A DNA stretch of 8,249 nucleotides from an uncultured Collinsella sp. (lineage in GTDB: Bacteria; Actinomycetota; Coriobacteriia; Coriobacteriales; Coriobacteriaceae), in NCBI GenBank assembly GCA_900761995.1, contig CAAFEY010000014.1:1-8249 (forward strand), written 5' to 3'. Below, piece after piece: positions 1-6,505 of the stretch. The notes beneath the pieces were generated by a model, which worked only from the letters and a program-made list of their open reading frames with translations, had not been told where the DNA came from and made no database searches. Position numbers and translations under genes: made by a program. The first letter of the stretch is position 1. The number at the start of each line of letters is the position of its first letter.

Positions 1-30
1 CTGAGCGAAAAACTTCTTGCTGCCGGCTGA
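1..30 (+). CDS. possible C-terminal tail of an upstream gene (partial)
   Basis: Frame 1 reads LSEKLLAAG and then a TGA stop at 28-30, so this may be the last nine codons of a gene that begins before the window. Nine residues are too few to name a family. Frame 3 is also open here, so the reading is uncertain. The following 60 bases are AT-rich and look like upstream promoter sequence, which fits a gene end at this point. Confidence 0.2.
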   Translation: MSEKLLAAG

Positions 31-93
31 TGCCTCTGACGTGCCGATTTATAGAACCGAGGCTGTGCTCAAAAACTTTTTTAAAATTCTCGG

Positions 94-121
94 TTGACCG
101 GAACGCGTCCTTGGTTATACT
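94..121 (+). promoter_or_regulatory. promoter of tRNA-Phe
   Basis: A -35 box TTGACC (94-99) and a -10 box TATACT (116-121) are separated by 16 bp, close to the housekeeping sigma factor consensus. The A/T-rich run at about 70-89, just upstream of the -35 box, could act as an UP element. Transcription would start near 128, leaving a leader of about 25 nt before the mature tRNA, to be removed by RNase P. Confidence 0.75.
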
Positions 122-153
122 AATCAAGCCTTGAAACAAGGCACACCCCAAAT

Positions 154-208
<55 letters not shown>

Positions 209-226
<18 letters not shown>

Positions 227-272
227 CCTTGAATTGACTAGGACCTCTGCAAAGGGGTCCTTTTCTTTTATG
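209..272 (+). repeat. direct repeat copy 1: tRNA-Phe 3' end plus terminator
   Basis: These 64 bases run from C56 of the tRNA T-loop through the acceptor 3' strand, the trailer and the terminator, ending at TTTTATG. They are repeated without a mismatch at 395-458. Position 208 (T) and its counterpart 394 (G) differ, which fixes the left boundary in the T-loop. Position 273 (C) and 459 (T) differ, which fixes the right boundary just after the terminator. Confidence 0.95.
240..269 (+). terminator. intrinsic terminator of tRNA-Phe
   Basis: A 9-bp stem (240-248 with 253-261, one G-U pair) closes on a GCAA tetraloop and is followed by TTTTCTTTT. It lies 13 nt after the tRNA, so the tRNA should be made as a short monocistronic precursor. 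An identical copy lies at 426-455. Confidence 0.85.
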
Positions 273-394
273 CAGCCCCCACATGGAATCGAACCCCGTG
301 AGGGCGCGGAGCTGAGTAAACGCGTAAGCGTTTGCCAGCGCAGCTCGCAAGGCGCGTAAGCGCCGCAGCGGTCCGTCCGCGCAGCGCGCGGACG
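273..394 (+). other. hairpin-rich non-coding element between the two tRNA-Phe tail copies
   Basis: This 122-nt segment holds the inverted T-arm and then three hairpins. The first is AAACGC-GTAA-GCGTTT (318-333). The second is GGCGC-GTAA-GCGCC (351-364). The third is a 9-bp hairpin, CGTCCGCGC/GCGCGGACG with an AGC loop (374-394). The last hairpin ends exactly at the junction with the second tRNA tail. GAGCTG (309-314) and CAGCTC (341-346) can enclose the first hairpin. No convincing protein is encoded on either strand. The layout and short motifs match the segment at 6377-6505. It could be a structured RNA, a mobile-element remnant or a recombination scar. Confidence 0.7.
285..297 (-). repeat. 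inverted copy of the tRNA-Phe T-arm
   Basis: GGAATCGAACCCC is the exact reverse complement of tRNA-Phe 203-215, that is, most of the T-stem and the T-loop. It lies 16 nt after the first terminator. Its first seven bases (GGAATCG) are also complementary to the start of the second tRNA-tail copy (CGATTCC, 395-401). The same arrangement, with a different sequence, follows tRNA-Leu at 6389-6400. Confidence 0.85.
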
Positions 395-458
395 CGATTC
401 CCTTCCCCGCCACCTTGAATTGACTAGGACCTCTGCAAAGGGGTCCTTTTCTTTTATG
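395..458 (+). repeat. direct repeat copy 2: orphan tRNA-Phe 3' end plus terminator
   Basis: This is an exact 64-nt copy of 209-272. It begins in the T-loop and has no 5' tRNA half in front of it, so it cannot fold as a normal tRNA. Both the trailer and the terminator are preserved. Perfect identity means either a recent duplication or ongoing gene conversion between the copies. Confidence 0.95.
426..455 (+). terminator. second copy of the tRNA-Phe terminator
   Basis: Identical to 240-269: a 9-bp stem, GCAA tetraloop and U-rich tail. It would stop transcripts that read through the first terminator, giving a two-stage stop before the downstream glycosidase-like gene. Confidence 0.8.
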
Positions 459-708
459 TAGGGTTCTGCGGAAACTGCGTCCCAGAATAAGGGCTCAGAA
501 CGGGACACACTTTCCGGTGCCTGCCTCCGGCGCGCGTACACACCTCGTCGCACCATTCCGAGCCCGCCCGCCCCAGACATTCCTCCCACTTTCGCGTCAC
601 TTTGCAGACCGTTCGGTCGCCTGTCCGCACACGCGGGTATACTCAAAACGATACTTATCCTATGCAATACGATGCGGGTTCGACCTGCATGATCCGAAGG
701 GGGCAGTG
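459..708 (+). promoter_or_regulatory. intergenic region with a weak -10 element before the GH5 gene
   Basis: About 250 nt without a convincing gene. TATACT at 638-643 is a fair -10 hexamer, but no good -35 box sits 16-18 bp upstream. A start near 650 would give a leader of about 60 nt. An open frame extends upstream from the GH5 gene to ATG 517, but its extra 64 residues look unlike protein, and there is a strong ribosome binding site at the inner start. I therefore treat this stretch as non-coding. Confidence 0.3.
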
Positions 709-1770
709 ATGGAGAGGATACTCGGCGTTAATCTCTCTGGCTGGTTTATTCCCGAGCCTTGGGTGACCCCGTCGCTGTACGCGGCGACCGGCGCATCCAA
801 CGCAGCCGAGCTGCAGGAGGCCATGGGTACCGCCGCTTACAACGAGCGCATGCGTCGTCATTACGAGACGTTTGTGAGCGAGGACGATTTTCGCCGCATG
901 GCGCAGATCGGTCTCAATGCCGTGCGTCTGCCGGTGCCCTGGTATGCCTTTGGCTCACAGGAGTCCGATGCCTCCTACATATCGGTTGTCGATTACATCG
1001 ACCGCGCGATTGAGTGGGCTGCCAAGTACGATATCCGCGTGCTGCTCGATCTGGCAACCGTGCCCGGTGGCCAGGGCGATTCCAACGATTCGCCCACCAC
1101 GCCGGAGGCTGTCGCCGAGTGGCATTCGTCCACCAACGGCCGTCATGTCGCACTCGACGTGCTCGAGCGCTTGGCCGATCGCTATGGCGAGGCCGAGAGC
1201 CTGCTGGGCATTGAGCTGCTGGACACGCCGCAGATGAGCGTTCGCAAGAGCCTCTTCACCATGACGGATGGCATTCCTGCTCACTACCTGCGCAATTTCT
1301 ATCGCGATGCCTACGAGCTCGTCCGTTCGTATATGCCCGAGGATAAAATCGTCGTCTTCTCGTCGTCGGGGCATCCCAGCGAGTGGAAGCATTTTATGCG
1401 CGGCGCCAAGTACAAGAACGTCTACATGGACCTTCACCTGTACCATTACCGCGACGAGTATGCGCTCGACATCACGAGCCCTCGCGGGCTGACGACGGCG
1501 ATTTCGCGTAACAAGCGCGAGCTTAAAGAAGCGATTTCGACTGGGTTCCCCGTGCTGGTGGGCGAATGGTCGGGCGCGGCGATCTTTGCCAACTCGTCGG
1601 TTACGCCCGAGGGCCGCAATGCCTACGAGCGCGTGTTTATCGCCAACCAGCTGGCTTCGTTTGCGCCGGCTGCCGGTTGGTTCTTCCAAACGTGGAAGAC
1701 CGAGAAGCGCATTGCAGCATGGGACGCCCGCGCGGCGCTCGGTACGCTCGAGCGCGGCATGATTGAATAG
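709..1770 (+). CDS. diverged glycoside hydrolase family 5 (exo-beta-1,3-glucanase-like) protein
   Basis: The protein has 353 residues. ATG 709 was chosen because AAGGGGG (697-703) precedes it by 5 nt and the family similarity begins at once with GVNLSGWF and EPWVTPSLY, typical of exo-1,3-glucanase-like GH5 proteins. Other GH5 landmarks are VRLPV (R73), DLHLYH (H243) and GEWS, whose E286 matches the nucleophile. At the usual N-E-P acid/base site it reads GIELLDTP, so D172 and T173 replace Asn and Glu. At the usual DLHGAPG segment A116 replaces His. There is no signal peptide or membrane segment, so it is probably cytoplasmic. The fold call is firm. Catalytic activity is doubtful, and it may bind rather than cleave glucans. 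It ends 6 nt before rsmI and is probably co-transcribed with it. Confidence 0.8.
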   Translation: MERILGVNLSGWFIPEPWVTPSLYAATGASNAAELQEAMGTAAYNERMRRHYETFVSEDDFRRMAQIGLNAVRLPVPWYAFGSQESDASYISVVDYIDRAIEWAAKYDIRVLLDLATVPGGQGDSNDSPTTPEAVAEWHSSTNGRHVALDVLERLADRYGEAESLLGIELLDTPQMSVRKSLFTMTDGIPAHYLRNFYRDAYELVRSYMPEDKIVVFSSSGHPSEWKHFMRGAKYKNVYMDLHLYHYRDEYALDITSPRGLTTAISRNKRELKEAISTGFPVLVGEWSGAAIFANSSVTPEGRNAYERVFIANQLASFAPAAGWFFQTWKTEKRIAAWDARAALGTLERGMIE

Positions 1771-1776
1771 GTTGAT

Positions 1777-2655
1777 ATGACGCAAAACAGCGCCCATACG
1801 GGCAAACTCTATGTGGTCGGCACGCCCATCGGCAACCTGGGTGACCTGTCCCCGCGCGTTGGCGAGGCCTTTGCCGCTGCCGATGTCATCTGCTGCGAAG
1901 ACACGCGTGTGACGTCAAAGCTGCTGATGCACCTGGGCATTTCCAAGCCGCTTGTCCGTTGCGACGAGAATGTGATCGCTAGCCGCGCTGCCGGCCTGGT
2001 CGACCGTCTGCTGGCGGGGGAGACCCTCGCCTTTGCCTCGGACGCCGGCATGCCGAGCGTGTCCGATCCCGGCCAGGCGCTGATCGAGGCGGCGCGTGAG
2101 GCCGATGTGCCCGTCGAAGTTATTCCTGGGCCCTCTGCTTGCGTCACGGCGCTTGTTTCGTCCGGCATTCCCTGCGAGCATTTTTTCTTCGAGGGCTTTT
2201 TGGGCCGAAAGCACGGCGACCGTGTGCGCCGTTTGCAGCGCCTTGCCGTGGTGCCCGGCGCACTCATCTTCTACGAGTCTCCACATCGCATCGTGGCGAC
2301 GCTCGAGGCCGTGGCGGAGGTCTTTCCCCAGCGTGAGGTCGCCGTCTGCCGCGAGCTCACCAAGCTGCACGAGGAGGTCTTGCGCGGGCCCGCTGACCAG
2401 CTTGCCGAGGAGCTGCGTGCTCGCGGCGAGGTAAGGGGCGAGATTGCGCTGGTCATCGCGCCGCCGAGCGAGGATGAGGAGGCCGGTATCGTGCCGGTTG
2501 GCGCCGCGACAGCGGATCCCGACGAGGCCCTGCGCGAGGATATCCGCGCCGCGCTCGAGGAGGGGGAGCCCGCGTCTGCGGTGGCCAAGCGCCTGTCTCA
2601 GAAGTATTCGCGCCGCAAGCGCGATGTCTATGCCATAGTGCTCGATATGCAATAG
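1777..2655 (+). CDS. rsmI: 16S rRNA (cytidine-1402-2'-O)-methyltransferase RsmI
   Basis: RsmI transfers a methyl group from S-adenosylmethionine to the ribose of C1402 in the decoding centre of the 30S subunit. The 292 residues match the usual family length. Visible family motifs are GTPIGNLGD (15-23), CEDTR (40-44), SDAGMPSVSDPG (88-99), GPSA (118-121) and YESPHR, all typical of the tetrapyrrole-methylase fold. The C-terminal part, about 250-292, is the helical tail seen in RsmI. The start lies 6 nt after the GH5 stop and has only a weak Shine-Dalgarno sequence (AGG), so translation is probably coupled to the upstream gene. Placement next to metG is common in Gram-positive bacteria. Confidence 0.95.
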   Translation: MTQNSAHTGKLYVVGTPIGNLGDLSPRVGEAFAAADVICCEDTRVTSKLLMHLGISKPLVRCDENVIASRAAGLVDRLLAGETLAFASDAGMPSVSDPGQALIEAAREADVPVEVIPGPSACVTALVSSGIPCEHFFFEGFLGRKHGDRVRRLQRLAVVPGALIFYESPHRIVATLEAVAEVFPQREVAVCRELTKLHEEVLRGPADQLAEELRARGEVRGEIALVIAPPSEDEEAGIVPVGAATADPDEALREDIRAALEEGEPASAVAKRLSQKYSRRKRDVYAIVLDMQ

Positions 2656-2679
2656 ATGGAGGATATCCAGCCCTTGCGC

Positions 2680-2715
2680 TAGAATCATCCTCTGTATGCA
2701 ACGTTTTTCTGGAGG
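2680..2715 (+). promoter_or_regulatory. possible -10 element and strong ribosome binding site of metG
   Basis: The 69-nt gap between rsmI and metG contains TAGAAT (2680-2685), a plausible -10 hexamer, although no good -35 box is seen. GGAGG at 2711-2715 lies 9 nt before the metG ATG and clearly sets that start. metG may therefore have its own promoter in addition to read-through from rsmI. Confidence 0.35.
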
Positions 2716-2724
2716 ACAAACCCC

Positions 2725-4326
2725 ATGGATCAAAGCAAGCCTTCGTTCTTTATCACGACGCCCATCTACTACGTCAACGCCGATCCGCACCTGGGCACGG
2801 CTTATTCCACCATCATCGCCGACGTTCAGGCTCGCTATCGCCGTTCCGCCGGCTATAACGTCAAGTTCCTGACCGGCATGGACGAGCACGGCGAGAAGGT
2901 CGCCGAGGCCGCAGCCAAGCATGGCATGACGCCGCAGGAGTGGACCGACAGCCAGGCTCCGCACTTCAAGGAGCTTTGGAGCAAGCTCGAGATCTCCAAC
3001 GACGACTTCATCCGCACCACCGAGCCGCGCCAGCATCATGCCGTGCAGTACCTGTGGGAGCGCATGAAGGAGTCCGGCTATCTGTATAAGGGCAGCTACG
3101 ACGGTTGGTATTGCGTGCCTGACGAGACCTACTTCACCGATACGCAGGTCCAGAAGGGCGACGAGGAGTACGGCAGCGTTGGCCAGCACCTGTGCCCCGA
3201 CTGCCACCGTCCGCTTGAGCGCGTGCAGGAGGAGTCCTACTTTTTTAAGCTTTCCGCCTTCCAGGACAAGCTTCTCAAGCTCTATGACGAGCACCCCGAC
3301 TTTGTCGAGCCTGCGTTCCGTATGAACGAGGTACGCAGCTTTGTCGAGGGCGGCCTTAACGACCTTTCCGTGAGCCGTACGAGCTTTGACTGGGGCATTC
3401 AGGTCCCGTTTGACGAGGGTCACGTGACCTACGTGTGGTTCGATGCGTTGCTCAACTATATGACGGCCGTCGGCTACGGTGTCGACACCGACGAGGCCCG
3501 TGCCGAGCTGGCCTATCGCTGGCCCGCGCAGTTCCACATCGTGGGTAAGGACATCATCCGCTTCCACTGCGTCATTTGGCCCGCGATGCTCATGGCCATC
3601 GGCGAGGCCCTGCCCGAGCACGTCTTTGCCCACGGCTTCCTGACCGTGCGCAATGCCGAGACCGGTAAGGCCGAGAAGATGTCCAAGAGCCGCGGCAACG
3701 CCATCGCTCCGCAGGATGTTATCGACATGCTGGGCGTCGAGGGCTACCGCTATTACTTTATGACCGACGTGGTCCCCGGCACCGACGGCGCCATCAGCTT
3801 CGATCGTATGGAGCAGGTCTACAACGCCGATCTGGCCAACAGCTGGGGCAACCTCATTTCGCGCTCGCTCAACATGAGCGCAAAGTACTTTGACGGCTGC
3901 GCCCCGGCTAAACCGGCGTCTGCCGACGCGTTCGATAACCCGCTGGCAAAGATCGCCGATGGTCTGGTCGAGCGCTACATGGCCAAGATGGACGTGCTCG
4001 ATTACGGCGGAGCCAAGGACGAGGTCATGGAGCTCATCCACGCCGCCAACCACTACATTGAGGACTCCGAGCCTTGGGCACTTGCCAAGGACGAGGCCAA
4101 GGCTGACGAGCTGGCGTTTGTGATCTACAACCTGCTCGAGGCCATCCGCATTGCCGCTCACCTGCTGATGCCGCTCATGCCTCAGACCTCTGCCGAGGCC
4201 CTGCGCCGCCTGTCCTGTGAGGGCGAGGCCGCGAGCGACGACCTCAAGGGCATTTGCACTTGGGGCCTGCTTGCCGGCGGTCAGCCCGTCGAGAAGGGCG
4301 ATCCGCTGTTCCCGCGTCTGGCGTAG
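2725..4326 (+). CDS. metG: methionyl-tRNA synthetase
   Basis: MetG charges tRNA-Met, including the initiator, with methionine using ATP in the cytoplasm. The 533-residue protein has the class I signature HLGT (22-25) and KMSKS (318-322), with DEHGEK near the N-terminus. The connective region carries C130, C157 and C160, with D133 where a fourth Cys could stand, so a zinc site may be incomplete or use Asp. Family members such as the B. subtilis enzyme have lost these Cys residues. The anticodon-binding helical domain is present (region around DSEPWALAKDE). The protein stops at KGDPLFPRLA, so it lacks the C-terminal tRNA-binding (Trbp111-like) domain found in many longer bacterial enzymes. It is followed by an intrinsic terminator. 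Confidence 0.97.
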   Translation: MDQSKPSFFITTPIYYVNADPHLGTAYSTIIADVQARYRRSAGYNVKFLTGMDEHGEKVAEAAAKHGMTPQEWTDSQAPHFKELWSKLEISNDDFIRTTEPRQHHAVQYLWERMKESGYLYKGSYDGWYCVPDETYFTDTQVQKGDEEYGSVGQHLCPDCHRPLERVQEESYFFKLSAFQDKLLKLYDEHPDFVEPAFRMNEVRSFVEGGLNDLSVSRTSFDWGIQVPFDEGHVTYVWFDALLNYMTAVGYGVDTDEARAELAYRWPAQFHIVGKDIIRFHCVIWPAMLMAIGEALPEHVFAHGFLTVRNAETGKAEKMSKSRGNAIAPQDVIDMLGVEGYRYYFMTDVVPGTDGAISFDRMEQVYNADLANSWGNLISRSLNMSAKYFDGCAPAKPASADAFDNPLAKIADGLVERYMAKMDVLDYGGAKDEVMELIHAANHYIEDSEPWALAKDEAKADELAFVIYNLLEAIRIAAHLLMPLMPQTSAEALRRLSCEGEAASDDLKGICTWGLLAGGQPVEKGDPLFPRLA

Positions 4327-4368
4327 AGACCGCGCGAGCGCCATATCGGCAATTTGCTGTTTAGCTGT

Positions 4369-4404
4369 AAGGGCATGGCCGCCACGGTCCATGCCCTTTT
4401 GTTT
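4369..4404 (+). terminator. intrinsic terminator after metG
   Basis: A 10-bp stem, AAGGGCATGG (4369-4378) with CCATGCCCTT (4389-4398), is followed by a TTTTGTTT tract (4397-4404). It lies about 40 nt after the metG stop and only 33 nt before the rsmA start, with no clear promoter in between. It may attenuate rather than fully stop transcription into rsmA. Confidence 0.75.
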
Positions 4405-4436
4405 CAAGACGCCGCCATCATGCTAAGGAGGCAACC

Positions 4437-5297
4437 ATGACAACTTCGCCTTTGGCAAACCCCACGGCCACCAGGGAGCTGCTGGAGGAGTTTGGCCTTG
4501 CGACCAAGCATCGCCTGGGCCAGAACTTTCTAATCGACAATCATGTGATCGAACGTATCTGCGAGCTTGCCGAGCTTGCAGGTGACGAGCGCGTACTCGA
4601 GGTGGGTCCAGGTTGCGGTACGTTGACACTTGCGTTGCTGCAGGAAGCGGCGTGCGTTACGTCCATTGAGGCCGATCCCGAGCTTGAGCCGGTGCTCGAT
4701 GCCCACGCCGCCGACTATGCCAACTTCCGCTTTATCATGGGCGACGCGCTTAAGGTGGGCCCGGAGCAGATTGAGCAGGCTGCGGGCGGTGAGCCGACGG
4801 TATTTGTCGCGAACTTACCCTATAACGTGGCGGCGACGATCATTTTGCAATTTTTCCAGACGATGCCGGCGCTAAAGCGCGCCGTCGTCATGGTGCAAAA
4901 GGAGGTTGCCGATCGCATTGCCGCAGTGCCGGGCAACAAGACCTATGGCGGCTATACGGCAAAGCTTGGCCTGTATGCGCAGGTAACGGGTCGCTTTGAG
5001 GTGCCGCCGCGTTGCTTTATGCCGGCGCCACACGTGGACTCGGCCGTCGTGCGTATCGACCGTGTTGACGGTGTGGTGCCCGAAGGACTCGATCGCGAAT
5101 TTGTGGCCCGCGTGATTGACGCTGCATTTGCTCAGCGTCGCAAGACCATCCGCAATTCCATGAGCGCCAACGGCTTTGCCAAGGACGTGCTCGATGCCGC
5201 CTTTGAGGCTTGCGGTATCGCACCCACCACGCGCGCCGAGACGCTCGGCGTCGCCGACTTTGTGTGCCTGGCTCGGGAGCTTTCCCATGACGCTTAA
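4437..5297 (+). CDS. rsmA: 16S rRNA dimethyladenosine transferase RsmA (KsgA)
   Basis: RsmA dimethylates the two adjacent adenosines A1518 and A1519 near the 3' end of 16S rRNA, a late step in 30S assembly. Its absence gives kasugamycin resistance in other bacteria. The 286 residues are normal length. Visible motifs are KHRLGQNFLID near the N-terminus, the SAM-binding EVGPGCGT (55-62), an acidic SIEAD strand end, the catalytic NLPY (126-129) and the C-terminal FMPAPHVDSAVV block. AAGGAGG (4425-4431), 5 nt before ATG, is an excellent ribosome binding site. The last 11 nt overlap the start of tatD, so the two are translated from one message. Confidence 0.97.
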   Translation: MTTSPLANPTATRELLEEFGLATKHRLGQNFLIDNHVIERICELAELAGDERVLEVGPGCGTLTLALLQEAACVTSIEADPELEPVLDAHAADYANFRFIMGDALKVGPEQIEQAAGGEPTVFVANLPYNVAATIILQFFQTMPALKRAVVMVQKEVADRIAAVPGNKTYGGYTAKLGLYAQVTGRFEVPPRCFMPAPHVDSAVVRIDRVDGVVPEGLDREFVARVIDAAFAQRRKTIRNSMSANGFAKDVLDAAFEACGIAPTTRAETLGVADFVCLARELSHDA

Positions 5298-6204
5298 TGC
5301 CGAACGCGTGACGTTTACCAAGAAAAAGAAGACGGTTGCTTGTCCCGTGCCCTTGGCACCGCTTGCCGACACACATGCGCATCTGCTTTCGTTCTGGGGC
5401 AAGGATGTGCCCGAGACACTCGTGCGTGCCAAGGCGGCAGGCATCGACCTGTTGGTGACGGTCTTCGACCCCATCGCCGACAAGCGCAGCGTGACGGACT
5501 ATAGCGACTGGCTCGTGCGCGAAATTCTGCCGATGCAAGATATCCCGCAGATCAAGTATCTTGCCGGCGTGCATCCGTATGGCGCGCCGGACTATACCGA
5601 CGACATTCACGCGCAGGTTGTTGCTGCGCTTGATGACCCTTTGTGCGCCGGTATTGGCGAAATCGGTCTGGACTACCACATGGACTATGACGACGATATC
5701 GCGCCGGCACCCCATAACGTGCAGATTGACTGCATGGCGCGCCAGCTCGAGCTTGCCGTGCGTCGTAACGTGCCGGTGGAGCTGCATCTGCGTCACGAGG
5801 ACATGGACCAGGAGCGCACCTCGCATATGGATGCGTACAACGTGCTTCGTGAGGTGGGCGTGCCCCAGGTCGGTTGTGTGCTGCACTGCTTTGGCGAGGA
5901 CCGCGCCACGATGGAGCGCTTTGTGGAGCTGGGCTGCTATATCGCCTATGGTGGTGCGGCTACCTTTAAGCGCAACGAAGACGTGCGCGAGGCATTTGCG
6001 GCAACCCCACTCGATCGAATTTTGTTCGAGACGGATTGCCCGTATATGGCTCCGGAGCCCATCCGCGGTCTTGAATGCGAGCCCGCAATGATCTCCATTA
6101 CGGCAAACGCGCTGGTTAACGACCGTGTCGATCGCACTGGTGAGGACGCCGAAACAATCGCGCATGCCGCTTGGGAAAATGCCTGCAAACTTTTTCAAAA
6201 ATAG
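5287..6204 (+). CDS. tatD: TatD-family metal-dependent hydrolase (DNase)
   Basis: The protein has 305 residues. ATG 5287 was chosen because GGGAG (5275-5279) precedes it by 7 nt and it overlaps the rsmA stop. An earlier in-frame ATG at 5176 would add 37 residues inside rsmA with no family similarity. The metal ligands of the TatD barrel are present: H30 and H32 in DTHAH, E125 in GEIGLDYH, H167 in VELHLRH, H200 in LHCFG, and D250 in FETDCPY. Family members are Mg-dependent 3'-5' exonucleases or deoxyribonucleases; the substrate here is not known. The N-terminus has a short lysine-rich extension (TKKKKTV) before the first motif. tatD commonly accompanies metG and rsmA, often with the RNase M5 gene rnmV, which is not present here. 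Confidence 0.92.
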   Translation: MTLNAERVTFTKKKKTVACPVPLAPLADTHAHLLSFWGKDVPETLVRAKAAGIDLLVTVFDPIADKRSVTDYSDWLVREILPMQDIPQIKYLAGVHPYGAPDYTDDIHAQVVAALDDPLCAGIGEIGLDYHMDYDDDIAPAPHNVQIDCMARQLELAVRRNVPVELHLRHEDMDQERTSHMDAYNVLREVGVPQVGCVLHCFGEDRATMERFVELGCYIAYGGAATFKRNEDVREAFAATPLDRILFETDCPYMAPEPIRGLECEPAMISITANALVNDRVDRTGEDAETIAHAAWENACKLFQK

Positions 6205-6207
6205 TTC

Positions 6208-6236
6208 TTGCGTTCGCGGTGGCGCTCCGTTATTCT
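6208..6236 (+). promoter_or_regulatory. promoter of tRNA-Leu
   Basis: A -35 box TTGCGT (6208-6213) and a -10 box TATTCT (6231-6236) are separated by 17 bp. The -35 box starts three bases after the tatD stop. Transcription would begin near 6243, only about 5 nt before the mature tRNA, so the 5' leader is very short. Confidence 0.75.
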
Positions 6237-6247
6237 AATTCCTGCAC

Positions 6248-6334
6248 GCGGGCGTGGCGGAATTGGCAGACGCGTACGGTTCAGGTCCGTATGGGGGCAA
6301 CCCCATGAAGGTTCAAGTCCTTTCGCCCGCACCA
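6248..6334 (+). tRNA. tRNA-Leu (CAG anticodon)
   Basis: A class II tRNA with a perfect acceptor stem GCGGGCG/CGCCCGC. The anticodon stem TACGG/CCGTA surrounds loop TTCAGGT (anticodon CAG, decoding CUG). The long variable arm is built on TGGGG/CCCCA. The T-stem is GAAGG/CCTTT around TTCAAGT. The discriminator is A6331 and CCA (6332-6334) is encoded, unlike in the tRNA-Phe of this window. From G59 in the T-loop onward the sequence is repeated 189 bp downstream. Confidence 0.96.
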
Positions 6335-6376
6335 TTGATTGAAAGAGCTCCCAGCAATGGGAGCTTTTTTGTTATG
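6317..6376 (+). repeat. direct repeat copy 1: tRNA-Leu 3' end plus terminator
   Basis: These 60 bases run from G59 in the tRNA T-loop through CCA and the terminator to TTATG. They recur at 6506-6565 with three differences (6337 G/A, 6339 T/A, 6374 A/G), all outside the tRNA part and the terminator stem. Confidence 0.93.
6342..6373 (+). terminator. intrinsic terminator of tRNA-Leu
   Basis: AGCTCCCA/TGGGAGCT forms an 8-bp stem closing on a GCAA tetraloop (6354-6357), flanked by AAAG and TTTTTTGTT, so the stem can extend through A-U pairs. It starts 7 nt after the CCA end. A copy lies at 6531-6562. The tetraloop is the same as in the tRNA-Phe terminator, though the stems differ. Confidence 0.88.
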
Positions 6377-6505
6377 GGCCCATCGCAGGGACTTGAACCT
6401 GTGAAGGAGCGAGCGTCAAGAAAACGCGGAGCGTTTTTAGCGAGCTGGCGAGTCCGCCGGCAGGCGGGCGAAGCCGGTGCGGATCCGCGAAGCGGATACG
6501 CGGAC
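6377..6505 (+). other. hairpin-rich non-coding element between the two tRNA-Leu tail copies
   Basis: This 129-nt segment has the same plan as 273-394: an inverted T-arm, then three hairpins. The first is AAAACGC-GGA-GCGTTTT (6421-6437), nearly the same as the first hairpin at the tRNA-Phe locus. The second is a 7-bp GC-rich hairpin (6452-6469, loop GGCA). The third is ATCCGC-GAA-GCGGAT (6483-6497), with flanking GCG/CGC pairs at 6479-6481 and 6499-6501. GTCCGC (6452-6457) and the terminal GCGGAC (6500-6505) can pair across the right half. No gene is seen on either strand. Confidence 0.7.
6389..6400 (-). repeat. inverted copy of the tRNA-Leu T-arm
   Basis: GGACTTGAACCT is the exact reverse complement of tRNA-Leu 6309-6320. 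It lies 15 nt after the first terminator. The bases after it (GTGAAGGAGCGAGC) resemble those after the inverted T-arm at the tRNA-Phe locus (GTGAGGGCGCGGAGC). Confidence 0.82.

Noticed and set aside
273..394. CRISPR-like repeat arrangement around the tRNA tails
   Set aside because: Only two repeat copies per locus, each derived from the neighbouring tRNA, and no cas genes in the window.
463..506. Interleaved inverted repeats (GTTCTG/CAGAAC and GTCCC/GGGAC) that could form a pseudoknot
   Set aside because: The arms are only 5-6 bp, and a competing TTCTG/CAGAA hairpin exists. This is within what chance would give, and nothing else supports a riboswitch.
517..708. Extended N-terminus for the GH5 protein from ATG 517
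   Set aside because: The extra 64 residues have no family similarity, while ATG 709 has a strong ribosome binding site and begins exactly at the GH5 homology.
1915..4407. Very long (830-residue) minus-strand open frame opposite rsmI and metG
   Set aside because: It lies antisense to two certain genes and is explained by their GC-biased third codon positions. Its His/Val/Leu-rich composition fits no family I know.
5017..6198. Minus-strand open frame of 393 residues opposite rsmA and tatD
   Set aside because: Shadow of two well-supported + strand genes, with no recognisable motif or ribosome binding site.
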